Made by a program: the position numbers and the translations under genes
Origin: Spirochaetaceae bacterium
GTDB taxonomy: Bacteria > Spirochaetota > Spirochaetia > WTKD01
DNA length: 64,000 nt
Direction of reading: 5' to 3'
NCBI GenBank assembly: GCA_011524535.1
Contig: WTKD01000003.1
Span: 1-64,000 of the forward strand
Part shown: positions 8,154 to 17,240 of the stretch, in pieces
Position numbering within the stretch: the stretch's first letter is position 1
Layout of the letters: every line of letters starts with the position of its first letter
The notes under the pieces: generated by a model
The model's input: only the letters and a program-made list of their open reading frames with translations
What the model was told of the DNA's origin: nothing
Database searches by the model: none

Positions 8154-8885
8154 TTACTCTTCTACCATGTTTTTAGAGAGTGTTTCAGCAAGCAATATAG
8201 GTAGGCCATATATTGTTGATTGTTCTGCGGTTGTTATCCCCAATGGTATTAACGCAAAGGCGATTTCGGTAATATTTATGTCGTCTTCTTCTGTTGTTTC
8301 TCGGATATCTTCATCTTCATCGGTGTAGGAAGTGAATTTTTTGTAACTTTCAGGAGAAGGGTTATTTGCATCTGACGTGTTGCGTCGCAATTTTACGTAA
8401 CTACTTGAATTCCCTTGGGAAATTTCCAAGATGAGTTCATCCCCTTCTGAGAAACGTAGTTGATAGACAATTGATTCGCTTTTTTCTGTCAGCGAGATTT
8501 CACCCTCTATGTTTTCCCTGGTAAATGAAGAAGTATCAATGCTTATATCAGCTCCAGATCCTATGAAATTTTCTTCTTCCCCTACGACAATAGGTCGAAA
8601 AGAGCGATCTGTTAGTATGTCTGTGTCGTATTGACTATTGCCTTCGATGGCTTGTTTATCCTGGTTGTACAGCGAAGATTCTTCGAATCCTCGATATAAT
8701 TTGTAATAGAGCAAATAGCTTTGGAACTCTAAGATGTCGTTTCTGGTATCATGTTCGAATGATACCAAGTCTCCGGATTGAGTGAGATCAATGGGAGAAT
8801 ATAGTATCACCGCATAGGGAATACCACAGGCAACCGCAAGGATAACCCAAAAAAACATAAAAAAACTAACAGAAAATCTTTTCAA
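8154..8885 (-). CDS. Putative acidic lipoprotein
   Basis: A 243-residue protein with an N-terminal hydrophobic signal ending in ILAVAC, a reasonable spirochaetal lipobox with cysteine at residue 20. The mature part is acidic and serine-rich, with a DE-rich linker near residues 185-205, and it ends in a mildly hydrophobic stretch. No known domain is visible. It lies between a TPR membrane protein and a small membrane protein in one operon, which suggests an envelope function. Confidence 0.6.
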   Translation of the reverse strand: MKRFSVSFFMFFWVILAVACGIPYAVILYSPIDLTQSGDLVSFEHDTRNDILEFQSYLLYYKLYRGFEESSLYNQDKQAIEGNSQYDTDILTDRSFRPIVVGEEENFIGSGADISIDTSSFTRENIEGEISLTEKSESIVYQLRFSEGDELILEISQGNSSSYVKLRRNTSDANNPSPESYKKFTSYTDEDEDIRETTEEDDINITEIAFALIPLGITTAEQSTIYGLPILLAETLSKNMVEE

Positions 8886-8930
8886 GAAGAACCTATTTCC
8901 TTTATTTAACTTCTCTGCAGGAGTGAAAGA

Positions 8931-9749
8931 TCACTCTTCGGTCTCGGTTGGAGAGTCTTTTTCTGGTGCATAATCACGGAGTGAAATCATGCGCGTTTTT
9001 GCTAGTTCAGCGTATATAGAGGATCCATCGTCTATATACAATTGCTCAAATTGGCTATATGCCTCTTCTTTTCTTCCAAGGCTATCGAGCAATCGTCCGA
9101 TTGCAAATTTTGTTGCATTTGGAGCATAGAGCTCGCTGCTATCAATCTCTAGAAGCGACTGGTAGTATTCCAGGGCTTCCTCCTGGCGACCAAGTTCTTC
9201 TAGTGCTACAGGAGCAGCATTGCGTGATAGGACAGCAAGATAATTTGATGGAAAATTGGTCACAATATCATCAAAATATTGGAATGCTTCTTCATAATCC
9301 TCGGTGTCCCAGGCTGTAATTGCCAACAGATAACGAGCTCGGATACTGCCATATTGACGAGGGTATGTAGTAATAACATCTTTCAGTTCCTGCTTTAGCG
9401 TCTCTATTTGTTTTGTATTATCATCCGCTTCAGATGTTTGCTGAGCGTTGCTATCATCTACTGAGAGCAGTTCTCCATCCGGGGTTACTCCGTCTCCATA
9501 CTCTCCCACTAAAGGCAGCTCGGAACTGCTTAAGATCGAATCACCAAGTAATTCTCTAAGTGTCGTCTCTATACCATAGATTTGCTCGATTGCATCCTCT
9601 GAACGAGATTGATCAACAACCATCACTATGAAGAAAGCGATAAGCGCCACAATCAGCAAAAGAAATAGAGCGATAAGAGGTATTTTTGCTCGGTTTAAAT
9701 AATCAAGTAATGTAGCTTTTTGTGTCTCGGTTGCACGCGGTGTTGCCAT
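8931..9749 (-). CDS. Membrane-anchored TPR protein
   Basis: The 272-residue protein has a cytoplasmic start (MATPRATETQKATLLDYL), one membrane helix at about residues 24-47, then an extracytoplasmic part with at least two or three TPR-like repeats (AITAWDTEDYEEAFQYFDDI; EEALEYYQSLLEID). The layout resembles YfgM-type periplasmic TPR proteins. Its start overlaps the stop of the sigma-54 activator gene, so the two are translationally linked. Its specific function is unknown. Confidence 0.7.
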   Translation of the reverse strand: MATPRATETQKATLLDYLNRAKIPLIALFLLLIVALIAFFIVMVVDQSRSEDAIEQIYGIETTLRELLGDSILSSSELPLVGEYGDGVTPDGELLSVDDSNAQQTSEADDNTKQIETLKQELKDVITTYPRQYGSIRARYLLAITAWDTEDYEEAFQYFDDIVTNFPSNYLAVLSRNAAPVALEELGRQEEALEYYQSLLEIDSSELYAPNATKFAIGRLLDSLGRKEEAYSQFEQLYIDDGSSIYAELAKTRMISLRDYAPEKDSPTETEE

Positions 9750-11293
9750 TATGTACTCCTGTCTATGTTCAATTCCTTGAGAAGTCGCGACAAATATGTT
9801 CTTTGAATTCTAAGTATGTTTGAAGTTTTCACTAAATTCCATTTATTGTATCGCAGCTCGGTGGAGATGATCAAGCGTTTGCATTGGGTAAGTCGCTCTT
9901 TTAACGATGCAGTAGTTCCAGATGCATTTGTCGAAATAGATTCTATTGATTGATCTGTGGAATTATGAATTGCACCTGATTTTTCTTCTTGAGAATCGGC
10001 AAGATCTAAGTCATGTGGCTCAATAATGGGTTCTTTTGCCATTATTATTCCCCTTTGAATTACGTTTTGTAATTCTCTGACATTGCCAGGCCAAGAATAC
10101 TCTTCCAACTGAAATTTTGCAGATTCTGAAAACCCTTCAATATCCTGTCTCTGCAGGCTCCATTTGAAAGTATCTAAAAAATGGCTTGCAAGTTCGAGTA
10201 TCTCTGGCTTGCGCTCGCGAAGAGGGAGAATATGAACCGGAAGCACGTGTAAGCGATAATACAGATCCTCTCTGAATTTGTTTTCTTGTATAAGCTTCAT
10301 GAGATTTCGATTTGTTGCGGCAATGATACGCACATCGACATCGACAGATTCATCAGATCCTACTGGTTCGATGGTTTTATTTTGTAGTACCCGTAGCATT
10401 TTTGCCTGTAATTGCAAAGACATTTCGCCTATTTCATCCAGGAATATGGTTCCTTTATTGGCAGAAAGGAATTTCCCCTTACGATTTTGTACAGCATTCG
10501 TAAAAGCTCCTTTGCGATGACCAAATAATTCACTTTCTAACAAATTATCTGGTACAGCTGCACAATTTATTTTTAAAAATGCCTGATTTGCTCGGAGGCT
10601 ATTTTGATGGATTCTATCAGCAAGAACCTCTTTCCCTACTCCACTTTCGCCATATATGAGAACCGTTGTATCGGTCGTGGCAATACGATCTGCGATTGCA
10701 AGCATGTTTTTTGTGGGCAATGAAGCTCCAAGGTATTCAGGTCCATGCTGAGAAAATGAATCAATACGACTGCGTCCTGCTGGCTGCGCATGGCGCTGTT
10801 GCATGGTATTCATCAATTCAGTGAAATAAGCAATGAGAGTCCGTATTTCGTCTAATCTTCCCGCTATTCGTGCAAAATCTTCCTCAGACCAGGCAATAAG
10901 CCATACGGTATCCACCTCCTGGTGGTACAGCAAATCGCTATATACCTTGTAGCTAGGACCATTAGACAGTTGAACCGTTAGTATGGATAGGTTTTCTGAA
11001 GGATTATGCTTGGAGTATTCTTGGTTTAGGTAACCCGCTGGCAAGTGCTGGGGAAGCTCATTCTCTAGGTAGACCGAGTTATTATTTCTTTCAGAATGTA
11101 TTGGGTGTAGAATGGTCCATTGCTTCGGCTCACTTTGAATGGTTTTCTTGCAGAAAGAGCAAAAAGAAGCATTTAGCATTTCTAAGGCGAGGTTGTTAAG
11201 CCAGAATAGGGCGTCTTCTAGAGATTTCGAGGGTTTGTTGATATATGATTGCAGCTTGGTTAGTTTTTCTAGGTGCTGCAGATCAATATTCAT
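9749..11293 (-). CDS. Sigma-54-type transcriptional activator (AAA+, Fis-type HTH)
   Basis: A bacterial enhancer-binding protein of 514 residues. Residues 1-185 are a sensor region, GAF-like in size, with a CSFCKK cluster near 45. Residues 190-420 are the AAA+ ATPase: Walker A GESGVGKE (216-223), Walker B IFLDEIGEM, sensor RIIAATNRN, and arginines in FREDLYYRL. A Fis-type helix-turn-helix ends the protein (LVKTSNILRIQRTYLSRLLKEL). The sigma-54 contact loop reads GAFTNA instead of GAFTGA (262-267). It follows rpsA by 10 bases. Its target is unknown. Confidence 0.9.
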   Translation of the reverse strand: MNIDLQHLEKLTKLQSYINKPSKSLEDALFWLNNLALEMLNASFCSFCKKTIQSEPKQWTILHPIHSERNNNSVYLENELPQHLPAGYLNQEYSKHNPSENLSILTVQLSNGPSYKVYSDLLYHQEVDTVWLIAWSEEDFARIAGRLDEIRTLIAYFTELMNTMQQRHAQPAGRSRIDSFSQHGPEYLGASLPTKNMLAIADRIATTDTTVLIYGESGVGKEVLADRIHQNSLRANQAFLKINCAAVPDNLLESELFGHRKGAFTNAVQNRKGKFLSANKGTIFLDEIGEMSLQLQAKMLRVLQNKTIEPVGSDESVDVDVRIIAATNRNLMKLIQENKFREDLYYRLHVLPVHILPLRERKPEILELASHFLDTFKWSLQRQDIEGFSESAKFQLEEYSWPGNVRELQNVIQRGIIMAKEPIIEPHDLDLADSQEEKSGAIHNSTDQSIESISTNASGTTASLKERLTQCKRLIISTELRYNKWNLVKTSNILRIQRTYLSRLLKELNIDRST

Positions 11294-11303
11294 TGATCTC
11301 TTG

Positions 11304-13010
11304 TTATTTCATGTAATCGCCCAAGCGAATTGTTGAGCTATCCGAATCATCCTCTAGGTATTTTTCAATACTCGATGCCTCACTCATTTCGATGTGAGTT
11401 CTGACCGATAGAGACAGCCTGTATCGAGCAGGTAAAAATTCTTTGATGACCGCCTTAAGGGTGGTGCCTGTTGGATATTTTGAGAAGAGGTCTTGATCGT
11501 TGATCGGCTCATTTGAAAGCTGTGATCGATGTATGAACCCTTCTAAGCTATATGGGGCACTAACGATGAGCCCGTGTTGATTATGATTTATAACAGAGCA
11601 CTCTATTGCGTCTCCAACACCGTATTCTTGAGCAAATAGATTCCAAGGGTCTTCGGATAATTTTTTTATACTTGCCTTTATTCGGCGTTGTATAGAATTC
11701 AACTCAATAATAACGAATTCGATTTCTTGTCCAACTTCGTAGGCGCCTTGAGTGGGTTTTCCTCTATCTGTCCAAGAAAGTTCCTCGTTTGGGATAAATG
11801 CATCAAAACACTCATCAAGCCTTACAAACATACCATGCTGCGAAATTTTTGCGATTTCAGCCTTAAGGACGGCTCCAACCGAAAATTTCTCCACCGCATC
11901 GTACCATGGATCATCCAATGTACGTTTTATGCTGAGAGAAATGCGCTCTGATTCTAAATTATAATCAATTATGACAACTTCTACCGACTGACCGACTGAG
12001 AACTGATCCGAGAAAGTAGTGGGTGTCCGAGACCAGTTTATTTCGGTATAGTGGACGAGTCCCTCGATACTGGGCTCTAATTCAACAAAAAGACCGAAAT
12101 CTGTTATTTTTGTAACGGTCGCTGTGAGACGCTGGTTGCGAGTGTATCGTTCTTCAAAAGAAAGCCAAGGACTTTTGGTGAGAGCTTTCATCGAAAGACA
12201 GATTTTCTCTGAATCACTATCAATGTCTATGATTTTTACTTTGATTGTTTGTCCTTTCTTTAAAATGCTTTTTGGTCGAGGATGATGACCCCACATCGTT
12301 TCGTGCAAATGAAGTAGTCCATCAAATCCGCCAAGATCGACAAAAACACCAAAAGCAACAAAGTTTTTCACTATCCCTTCGACTACGTCGCCAACTTCAT
12401 GTTTTTCAAAGAATTCTGTTGTTTTTTGTTCTCGTTGCTTTTCAAGCCATCCCCTACGGGAGAGCAATATATCTTTCTTTTTATTTTTGTATAGGCGTTC
12501 AATAAGAAATTCTGATTCCAAATGTATGTATTTATCTGGGTTTTGAATTCGTTCAATATCAACCTTTGACATCGGGAGGAAGGCAGTAACACTACTTTGT
12601 AACGTTACTTCGAATCCGCCATTAATTTTTTTTGTGATAGTACCCGATATCGGTTCCTTGTTCGTAAAGGCGTCACGAAGTATCTTCCAAAAATTCTTTT
12701 CTTGGGCTCGTTTATAAGAGACTTGCACACCTCCATTCCGGATATCGTTATGAAGAATCATTACAGACACGGTGTCTCCGATTTTTGGTGTTTCTGGGAA
12801 TTCTTCCACAGGAACCTGACCTTCGGCCTTGTGACCAGTGTTCACAAAAACATCGGTATCCGTAATTTGTATCACTACCCCCTCGATTATCTTACCTACT
12901 TCGAGCGTTCCCATATCATCCTGGGACTTATTCGAAAGGTAATCTTTCATGGTAGTATCTAGAGTAATTAACTCTGCAGAGTTTTTTTTGTTACTTACTA
13001 TTTCTGACAT
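11304..13010 (-). CDS. rpsA: 30S ribosomal protein S1
   Basis: The 568-residue protein carries six S1 RNA-binding repeats, recognisable by recurring G-x-V...GxFVxLxxxxxGLVHxxE patterns starting near residues 40, 120, 205, 290, 380 and 465. Repeats 3 and 4 are the most canonical (NFVAFGVFVDLGGFDGLLHL; TDFGLFVELEPSIEGLVHYTE). S1 helps mRNAs load on the 30S subunit. The start overlaps the 3' end of cmk by 20 bases in a different frame. In Treponema pallidum these two genes are, to my knowledge, fused. Confidence 0.95.
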   Translation of the reverse strand: MSEIVSNKKNSAELITLDTTMKDYLSNKSQDDMGTLEVGKIIEGVVIQITDTDVFVNTGHKAEGQVPVEEFPETPKIGDTVSVMILHNDIRNGGVQVSYKRAQEKNFWKILRDAFTNKEPISGTITKKINGGFEVTLQSSVTAFLPMSKVDIERIQNPDKYIHLESEFLIERLYKNKKKDILLSRRGWLEKQREQKTTEFFEKHEVGDVVEGIVKNFVAFGVFVDLGGFDGLLHLHETMWGHHPRPKSILKKGQTIKVKIIDIDSDSEKICLSMKALTKSPWLSFEERYTRNQRLTATVTKITDFGLFVELEPSIEGLVHYTEINWSRTPTTFSDQFSVGQSVEVVIIDYNLESERISLSIKRTLDDPWYDAVEKFSVGAVLKAEIAKISQHGMFVRLDECFDAFIPNEELSWTDRGKPTQGAYEVGQEIEFVIIELNSIQRRIKASIKKLSEDPWNLFAQEYGVGDAIECSVINHNQHGLIVSAPYSLEGFIHRSQLSNEPINDQDLFSKYPTGTTLKAVIKEFLPARYRLSLSVRTHIEMSEASSIEKYLEDDSDSSTIRLGDYMK

Positions 13011-13632
13011 GCCTTTCCTTAACTACAAGCTTATTCAGTGTCTCAAAAACGGTATCTATCGTCAAGTGCGATGTATCAACAAGTATGGTATCAGCGGAGT
13101 GTTGAGTCTTGTTTCTCCGATTTTCTCCAGCTTCACGTATATAAAGGGTTTTTTTGTTGGTTTCAAGCGTATTATTTCTTGTTTGTATCCTCTTTAGCCG
13201 TATGGATTCTTCTGCAATGAAATAGAATTTTAGATCAGCGTTTGGAAAAATGTTTGTCCCAGCGTCCCTTCCATCGATTATTGCCATGGTCTGTGCTCCA
13301 ATGTTCCGAATTGATCTATTAATTGCATCTCTCAAAGATTGATTGTCTGCATAACCGCTAATGTGTTGATCAACCAAATTACTAAAGAGTAAGTCCTGAT
13401 TTTCTACAGACGTACAGACAATGGTTCCTTTTTCTGAAAAGAATTCGATATTGTGGAGTGTCTTGAGTAATTTTTCCGTGTCTTTTGGTTCAATTTTCTG
13501 TTGAAGTGCGAAAAAAGTAACAGAACGGTACCATAAACCCGAATTTATGTGAATGCAAGAAAAATGTTTACTGAGTCGTTTTGCAACAGTAGTTTTTCCA
13601 CTGCCTGGTTGTCCATCAATGCATATGTGCAT
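12991..13632 (-). CDS. cmk: Cytidylate kinase
   Basis: Phosphorylates CMP and dCMP. At 213 residues it is a normal length. The P-loop is IDGQPGSGKTTVAK (4-17). IDGRDAGTNIFPNADLKFYF (about 125-144) is the signature matching D-G-R-D-x-G-T in Cmk. The start overlaps the rluB-type gene by 17 bases and the end overlaps rpsA by 20. The lid region is divergent from the enterobacterial form, but the kinase core is clear. Confidence 0.93.
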   Translation of the reverse strand: MHICIDGQPGSGKTTVAKRLSKHFSCIHINSGLWYRSVTFFALQQKIEPKDTEKLLKTLHNIEFFSEKGTIVCTSVENQDLLFSNLVDQHISGYADNQSLRDAINRSIRNIGAQTMAIIDGRDAGTNIFPNADLKFYFIAEESIRLKRIQTRNNTLETNKKTLYIREAGENRRNKTQHSADTILVDTSHLTIDTVFETLNKLVVKERHVRNSK

Positions 13633-14338
13633 AGGTCAATGCGTCTCGTTCCTTTGGATGAAGATCACGATGGGCTCCACTTTCAAGCGAAGCTAGCGAT
13701 AATGTTCCAACTGACACCCTATGTATGGAGTGTAACCGAATTTTGAAATATCTGCATAGGTTTCTGATTTCGCGATTCTTCCCTTCTACCAAAACAATAG
13801 CGATAGAAATTTTCGAAAGTCTTTTTACCGAAAAAGGCTTGTAGGATATTCCGTCTATCGTATTTTCTTTCCGTAATTCACGAATTCTCGTGTCTGATAT
13901 ATAGTCCAGGGCTGTTACATGGTATTCTTTTTTTATGTTGTGCGAAGGATGCGAAATTTCATGTATAAATGCTCCATCATTACTCAGTATGATAAGACCA
14001 CTGGTTAGATAATCTAATCGCCCGCAGGAGTTGAGTCCTTTGATTGGTGGTAAGAGAGAGTATATTGTTTTTTGATTTCGAAAGGATTTATGGCTACAAA
14101 TATATTGTGGTGGTTTATTGAATGCGATATATCGGTGAGCGGTAATGGGGGCAATGGGCGTATTACGAAACAGCACCGAGTCGGTAGATTCTACACGATA
14201 CCCGAAATCACGTATGATCTCTCCATTGACCTTGATAAGGCCGCCAGCGATCAGATCATCGGCCTTTCTTCTGGAACATATTCCTGAATGGCTTATATAG
14301 GCGTTAAGGCGTAGATTTTTTTTGTCTTGTTTCTGCAT
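13616..14338 (-). CDS. rluB: rRNA pseudouridine synthase, RluB/RsuA family
   Basis: The 240-residue enzyme has an N-terminal S4 RNA-binding domain (AYISHSGICSRRKADDLI...GLIKVNGEI, residues 12-45) and a pseudouridine synthase core. The catalytic aspartate is in GRLDYLTSGLIILSNDG (about residues 100-116). The motif ILVEGKNREIRNLC near 180 is the family's second signature. Position next to scpB and cmk is common for rluB, but RluE/RsuA-like specificity cannot be excluded. It overlaps scpB by 35 bases. Confidence 0.85.
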   Translation of the reverse strand: MQKQDKKNLRLNAYISHSGICSRRKADDLIAGGLIKVNGEIIRDFGYRVESTDSVLFRNTPIAPITAHRYIAFNKPPQYICSHKSFRNQKTIYSLLPPIKGLNSCGRLDYLTSGLIILSNDGAFIHEISHPSHNIKKEYHVTALDYISDTRIRELRKENTIDGISYKPFSVKRLSKISIAIVLVEGKNREIRNLCRYFKIRLHSIHRVSVGTLSLASLESGAHRDLHPKERDALTYAHMH

Positions 14339-14867
14339 GTGCTTGAGGACCGTTCAAAAGATTGGTTGTATGGGCATCCAGTGGAGGTAAATCCTCTATG
14401 GATCTAAGAGAAAATCGAGTAAGAAATTTTTGTGTGACGCTGTACAAAAAAGGATTTCCTGGTACGTCTTTTTTGCCAACTTTTCTTATATATTCTTCTT
14501 TTAAGAGTTTTTGAATTGCATAGGAACAAGACCCTCCCCGCAATTGTTCAAGGCTTGCCTTGGTGGTCGGTTGGGTATATGCGATCATGCTCAATATTTC
14601 TAAGAGGTGCTTTGAGATATGTTCGGGTTTTTCCTTGTATATGGATTGAAGAATGGTTTGTATTTTTTCCGAAGCGATAAAACTGCAATGCGATTTGCTC
14701 CGTAATATGCGTACACCCGAGACATATTTTTGTTCCAAGACATCAAGTGAAGCCTGAACGGATCTAACATTCGTGTCGATACGCTGGGCCAATTCTTTTA
14801 TCGATAGGCCCTCTGGCTCTAGAAAAAGTATAGCTTCAATGACTTCGGTTAGAATTTCTTCTTGCAT
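14304..14867 (-). CDS. scpB: Segregation and condensation protein B
   Basis: Kleisin-associated subunit of the SMC-ScpAB condensin complex, 187 residues with two winged-helix domains. The family motif LEILSMIAYTQPTTKASLEQLRG lies near residues 88-110, followed by the second-domain signature GNPFLYSVTQKFLTRFSLRSIEDLPPL. It lies 23 bases downstream of the scpA-like gene and overlaps rluB, matching the conserved scpA-scpB-rluB order. Confidence 0.92.
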   Translation of the reverse strand: MQEEILTEVIEAILFLEPEGLSIKELAQRIDTNVRSVQASLDVLEQKYVSGVRILRSKSHCSFIASEKIQTILQSIYKEKPEHISKHLLEILSMIAYTQPTTKASLEQLRGGSCSYAIQKLLKEEYIRKVGKKDVPGNPFLYSVTQKFLTRFSLRSIEDLPPLDAHTTNLLNGPQAHAETRQKKSTP

Positions 14868-14890
14868 TAATGGAGTTCCTTTTTTGATTG

Positions 14891-15661
14891 TTAGGGGCTA
14901 TATACAAAAGTAAAGTCTTGCCAAGGGGTCTCTTGCTGTATGCTCACCTGCTGATTGGTACACATGAGCAGGATAGAAAAGAAATTCACACAGATTTTTC
15001 GTTTATTGCCAGCAGGTACTCTTTTTTGAAGAAATGTAGAGAAGCTGTAGACATGATTTTTTTTGAAGAAGCTGTGTAATTCCTGCACACACCGCTCGAC
15101 CAACACTTCCCTATTTACATCTTTTGCTACCGTAAGGGGTAATGCTTCCTGGGTATCGTTGCTCTTGGCTACGATTAATGAGGGCAAAACAGATGGTGGA
15201 TATGGTGCGGCATCGGGTATGACCATTGATTTCACCGATCGACTTAAAAAGAGAGCAGAATCGCGATCCTGGAGAAAAGACACTGCCCTGTCTAAGATAT
15301 ATTTTGGTAGAGGTTCGTTAGGAACTGCATCCGGGGTGAGCTGTGGTTCGAGTTCTTCATCTTCAATATGGTGTTTCAACAAGAAAGCAAGTTTATACAA
15401 GAGCATACGGGTAAGAACATGCATGAGCCCGAGTACCGGAAGAATAGGAATTACGATATCATCTTCTTGATGCAAGACAAAGTTTCGAAGATCGGCTGTA
15501 TATTGAGATAATCTAAGATCGAGAAGCTCCTCTTTCGACTGTTTTTGATGAATGGAGCTTGAAAAAGTAATGAGATGTTCTGCAAGCGATAATAATTCGC
15601 TAGCTGACTGCCTGGGAATTACTCCCAATTGAGTATGTTGTTCTTGTAATTGATTGGACAC
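14891..15661 (-). CDS. scpA: Divergent ScpA-like kleisin
   Basis: The 256-residue protein sits where scpA is expected, directly upstream of scpB. The C-terminal 45 residues fit the ScpA winged helix (KRKICVNFFSILLMCTNQQV...QETPWQDFTFV). The N-terminus lacks the usual EGPLDLLLHLI start and KSRxLLP motif and instead shows a helical stretch with PVLGLMHVLTRMLLYKLAFLL. The start overlaps folK by 62 bases and no later ATG is suitable. The assignment depends on context plus the C-terminus, so it is less sure than for scpB. Confidence 0.65.
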   Translation of the reverse strand: MSNQLQEQHTQLGVIPRQSASELLSLAEHLITFSSSIHQKQSKEELLDLRLSQYTADLRNFVLHQEDDIVIPILPVLGLMHVLTRMLLYKLAFLLKHHIEDEELEPQLTPDAVPNEPLPKYILDRAVSFLQDRDSALFLSRSVKSMVIPDAAPYPPSVLPSLIVAKSNDTQEALPLTVAKDVNREVLVERCVQELHSFFKKNHVYSFSTFLQKRVPAGNKRKICVNFFSILLMCTNQQVSIQQETPWQDFTFVYSP

Positions 15662-16115
15662 CTATTTTTTTCCAGAATACCGAGAAAGGTTTCTTTTCAA
15701 AAGGATGAACTAAATTGGGATTTAATTCAAGCAGGGGCTCTAAAACAAACCGACGTTCGATGCATCTTATGTGTGGAATGGTTAGGACAGGTGTTCTAAT
15801 AATGGCATTTCCCAAGAGAAGTATATCAATATCGAGCGGCCTAGGACCATTGCGAAAATTCTTTTTTCGTCCAAATGCTTTTTCTATATGCTTGCAATGA
15901 TGAAATAATGCAAAAGGATCCAGACTAGAAATACATTCGTATACCGCATTCAAAAAATCTGGTTGTTTTGCATAATACATCGCAGAAGTTTCATACACGG
16001 ATGAAGAGTGGAGGGATCGAGTTGAAGACAATGCAAAAAGCTTGTCAAATGCAGTACAAAGAGCTGCAAAACGGTCCCCTTGATTGGAACCTATGCCAAG
16101 GTAATATGTGTACAA
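15600..16115 (-). CDS. folK: 2-amino-4-hydroxy-6-hydroxymethyldihydropteridine pyrophosphokinase
   Basis: Folate-pathway enzyme (HPPK), 171 residues. The start YYLGIGSNQGDR is the conserved N-terminal motif. SVYETSAM and QPDFLNAV follow near 40-55, and the Mg-binding signature GPRPLDIDILLLGN lies near residues 92-105, then PHIRCIERRFVLEPLLEL. It lies 9 bases after recA and overlaps the scpA-like gene. No other folate genes are in the window. Confidence 0.94.
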   Translation of the reverse strand: MYTYYLGIGSNQGDRFAALCTAFDKLFALSSTRSLHSSSVYETSAMYYAKQPDFLNAVYECISSLDPFALFHHCKHIEKAFGRKKNFRNGPRPLDIDILLLGNAIIRTPVLTIPHIRCIERRFVLEPLLELNPNLVHPFEKKPFSVFWKKIGVQSITRTTYSIGSNSQAVS

Positions 16116-16123
16116 TTACTGAA

Positions 16124-17185
16124 TTACCTGGGTTTTTCCTGCTCGCTGGATTCAAGCACATTTTTCACATTGGGGAATATGAGTTCACGCAATTTATTTT
16201 CCAGGCTTTCGAATATTTTTGGATTTTCTTTCAGAAAGTTTTTTACATTTTCACGCCCCTGCCCGATTCTCTCGTTTCCGTATGAGTACCATGAGCCACT
16301 TTTCCCGATGAGATCGAAGCGAATTGCTGCGTCTAGGAGCGAAGCTTCGGCAGAAATCCCCTGTCCAAATAGTATCTCGAGCTCTGTTTTTTTGAAGGGA
16401 GGCGCCATTTTATTTTTTACTACTCTGACTCGGACCCTATTTCCAAGAACTTCATCGCTACCACTACGAGTAATACTTTCGATTCTTTTTACCTCGATAC
16501 GTATCGATGCATAGAATTTGAGAGCATTTCCACCGGTTGTAGTTTCTGGATTTCCATAGACTACTCCGATTTTCATACGGGTTTGGTTTATGAAAATGAG
16601 AGCACAACTCGATTTCGAGACAATCCCGGTTAATTTTCTTAGAGCTTGGCTCATGAGACGAGCTTGCAGCCCCATATGTGAGTCACCCATTTCACCACGA
16701 ATTTCGGCCTGCGGGGTGAGTGCGGCGACGGAGTCGACAACGATGAGGTCTATGCCACCAGAACGGATGAGTTGTTCGGTTATTTCAAGCGCTTGTTCTC
16801 CACTATCGGGCTGTGAGACCCATAATTCATCGATATTTACACCCAACTTTGCTGCGTATGAGGGATCTAGCGCATGCTCGGCATCTATAAAGGCAGAAAC
16901 TCCACCTTTTTTTTGGGCTTCTGCGATAGAATGCAATGCTAATGTCGTTTTTCCCGATGATTCATGCCCATAAATTTCTATAACCCTTCCCTGAGGATAG
17001 CCTCCTACGCCGATGGCTTCATCCAATAACAATGAACCGGTTGGAATGACAGGTATTTTCACACCACCTGGGCGTTCACCCAACTTCATGATGGAACCTT
17101 TTCCATATTGTTTTTCAATCTTAAGTCTAGTAGTTTCTATGGCTTGTTCTTTTTCATCTAACTGGTTTGCATTTTTTTCACTCAT
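16124..17185 (-). CDS. recA: Recombinase RecA
   Basis: Strand-exchange ATPase for homologous recombination. At 353 residues it is a usual length. Walker A reads GHESSGKT (about 75-82), with histidine in place of the frequent proline. Walker B is [11 protein letters not shown], and the DNA-binding loop region contains [25 protein letters not shown] ribosome binding site precedes the ATG by 6 bases. The promoter region is shared with the divergent prs and holds a palindrome. folK, scpA-like and scpB follow closely. Confidence 0.97.
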   Translation of the reverse strand: MSEKNANQLDEKEQAIETTRLKIEKQYGKGSIMKLGERPGGVKIPVIPTGSLLLDEAIGVGGYPQGRVIEIYGHESSGKTTLALHSIAEAQKKGGVSAFIDAEHALDPSYAAKLGVNIDELWVSQPDSGEQALEITEQLIRSGGIDLIVVDSVAALTPQAEIRGEMGDSHMGLQARLMSQALRKLTGIVSKSSCALIFINQTRMKIGVVYGNPETTTGGNALKFYASIRIEVKRIESITRSGSDEVLGNRVRVRVVKNKMAPPFKKTELEILFGQGISAEASLLDAAIRFDLIGKSGSWYSYGNERIGQGRENVKNFLKENPKIFESLENKLRELIFPNVKNVLESSEQEKPR

Positions 17186-17205
17186 CGATTTCTCCGAATA
17201 ACTTA

Positions 17206-17235
17206 TTGTAAGTGTGAAGATACACTGTGTATACT
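17206..17235 (+). promoter_or_regulatory. prs promoter (leaderless type) with palindrome in the recA-prs gap
   Basis: The -35 box TTGTAA (17206-17211) and the -10 box TATACT (17230-17235) are 18 bases apart, and the prs ATG begins 5 bases after the -10 box. A perfect inverted repeat ATACAC-T-GTGTAT (17220-17232) overlaps this promoter. A minus-strand TACAAT (17205-17210) could be the recA -10 box, so the palindrome would fall in its spacer or -35 area. It is a candidate operator acting on both genes. Confidence 0.5.
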
Positions 17236-17240
17236 TGTAT

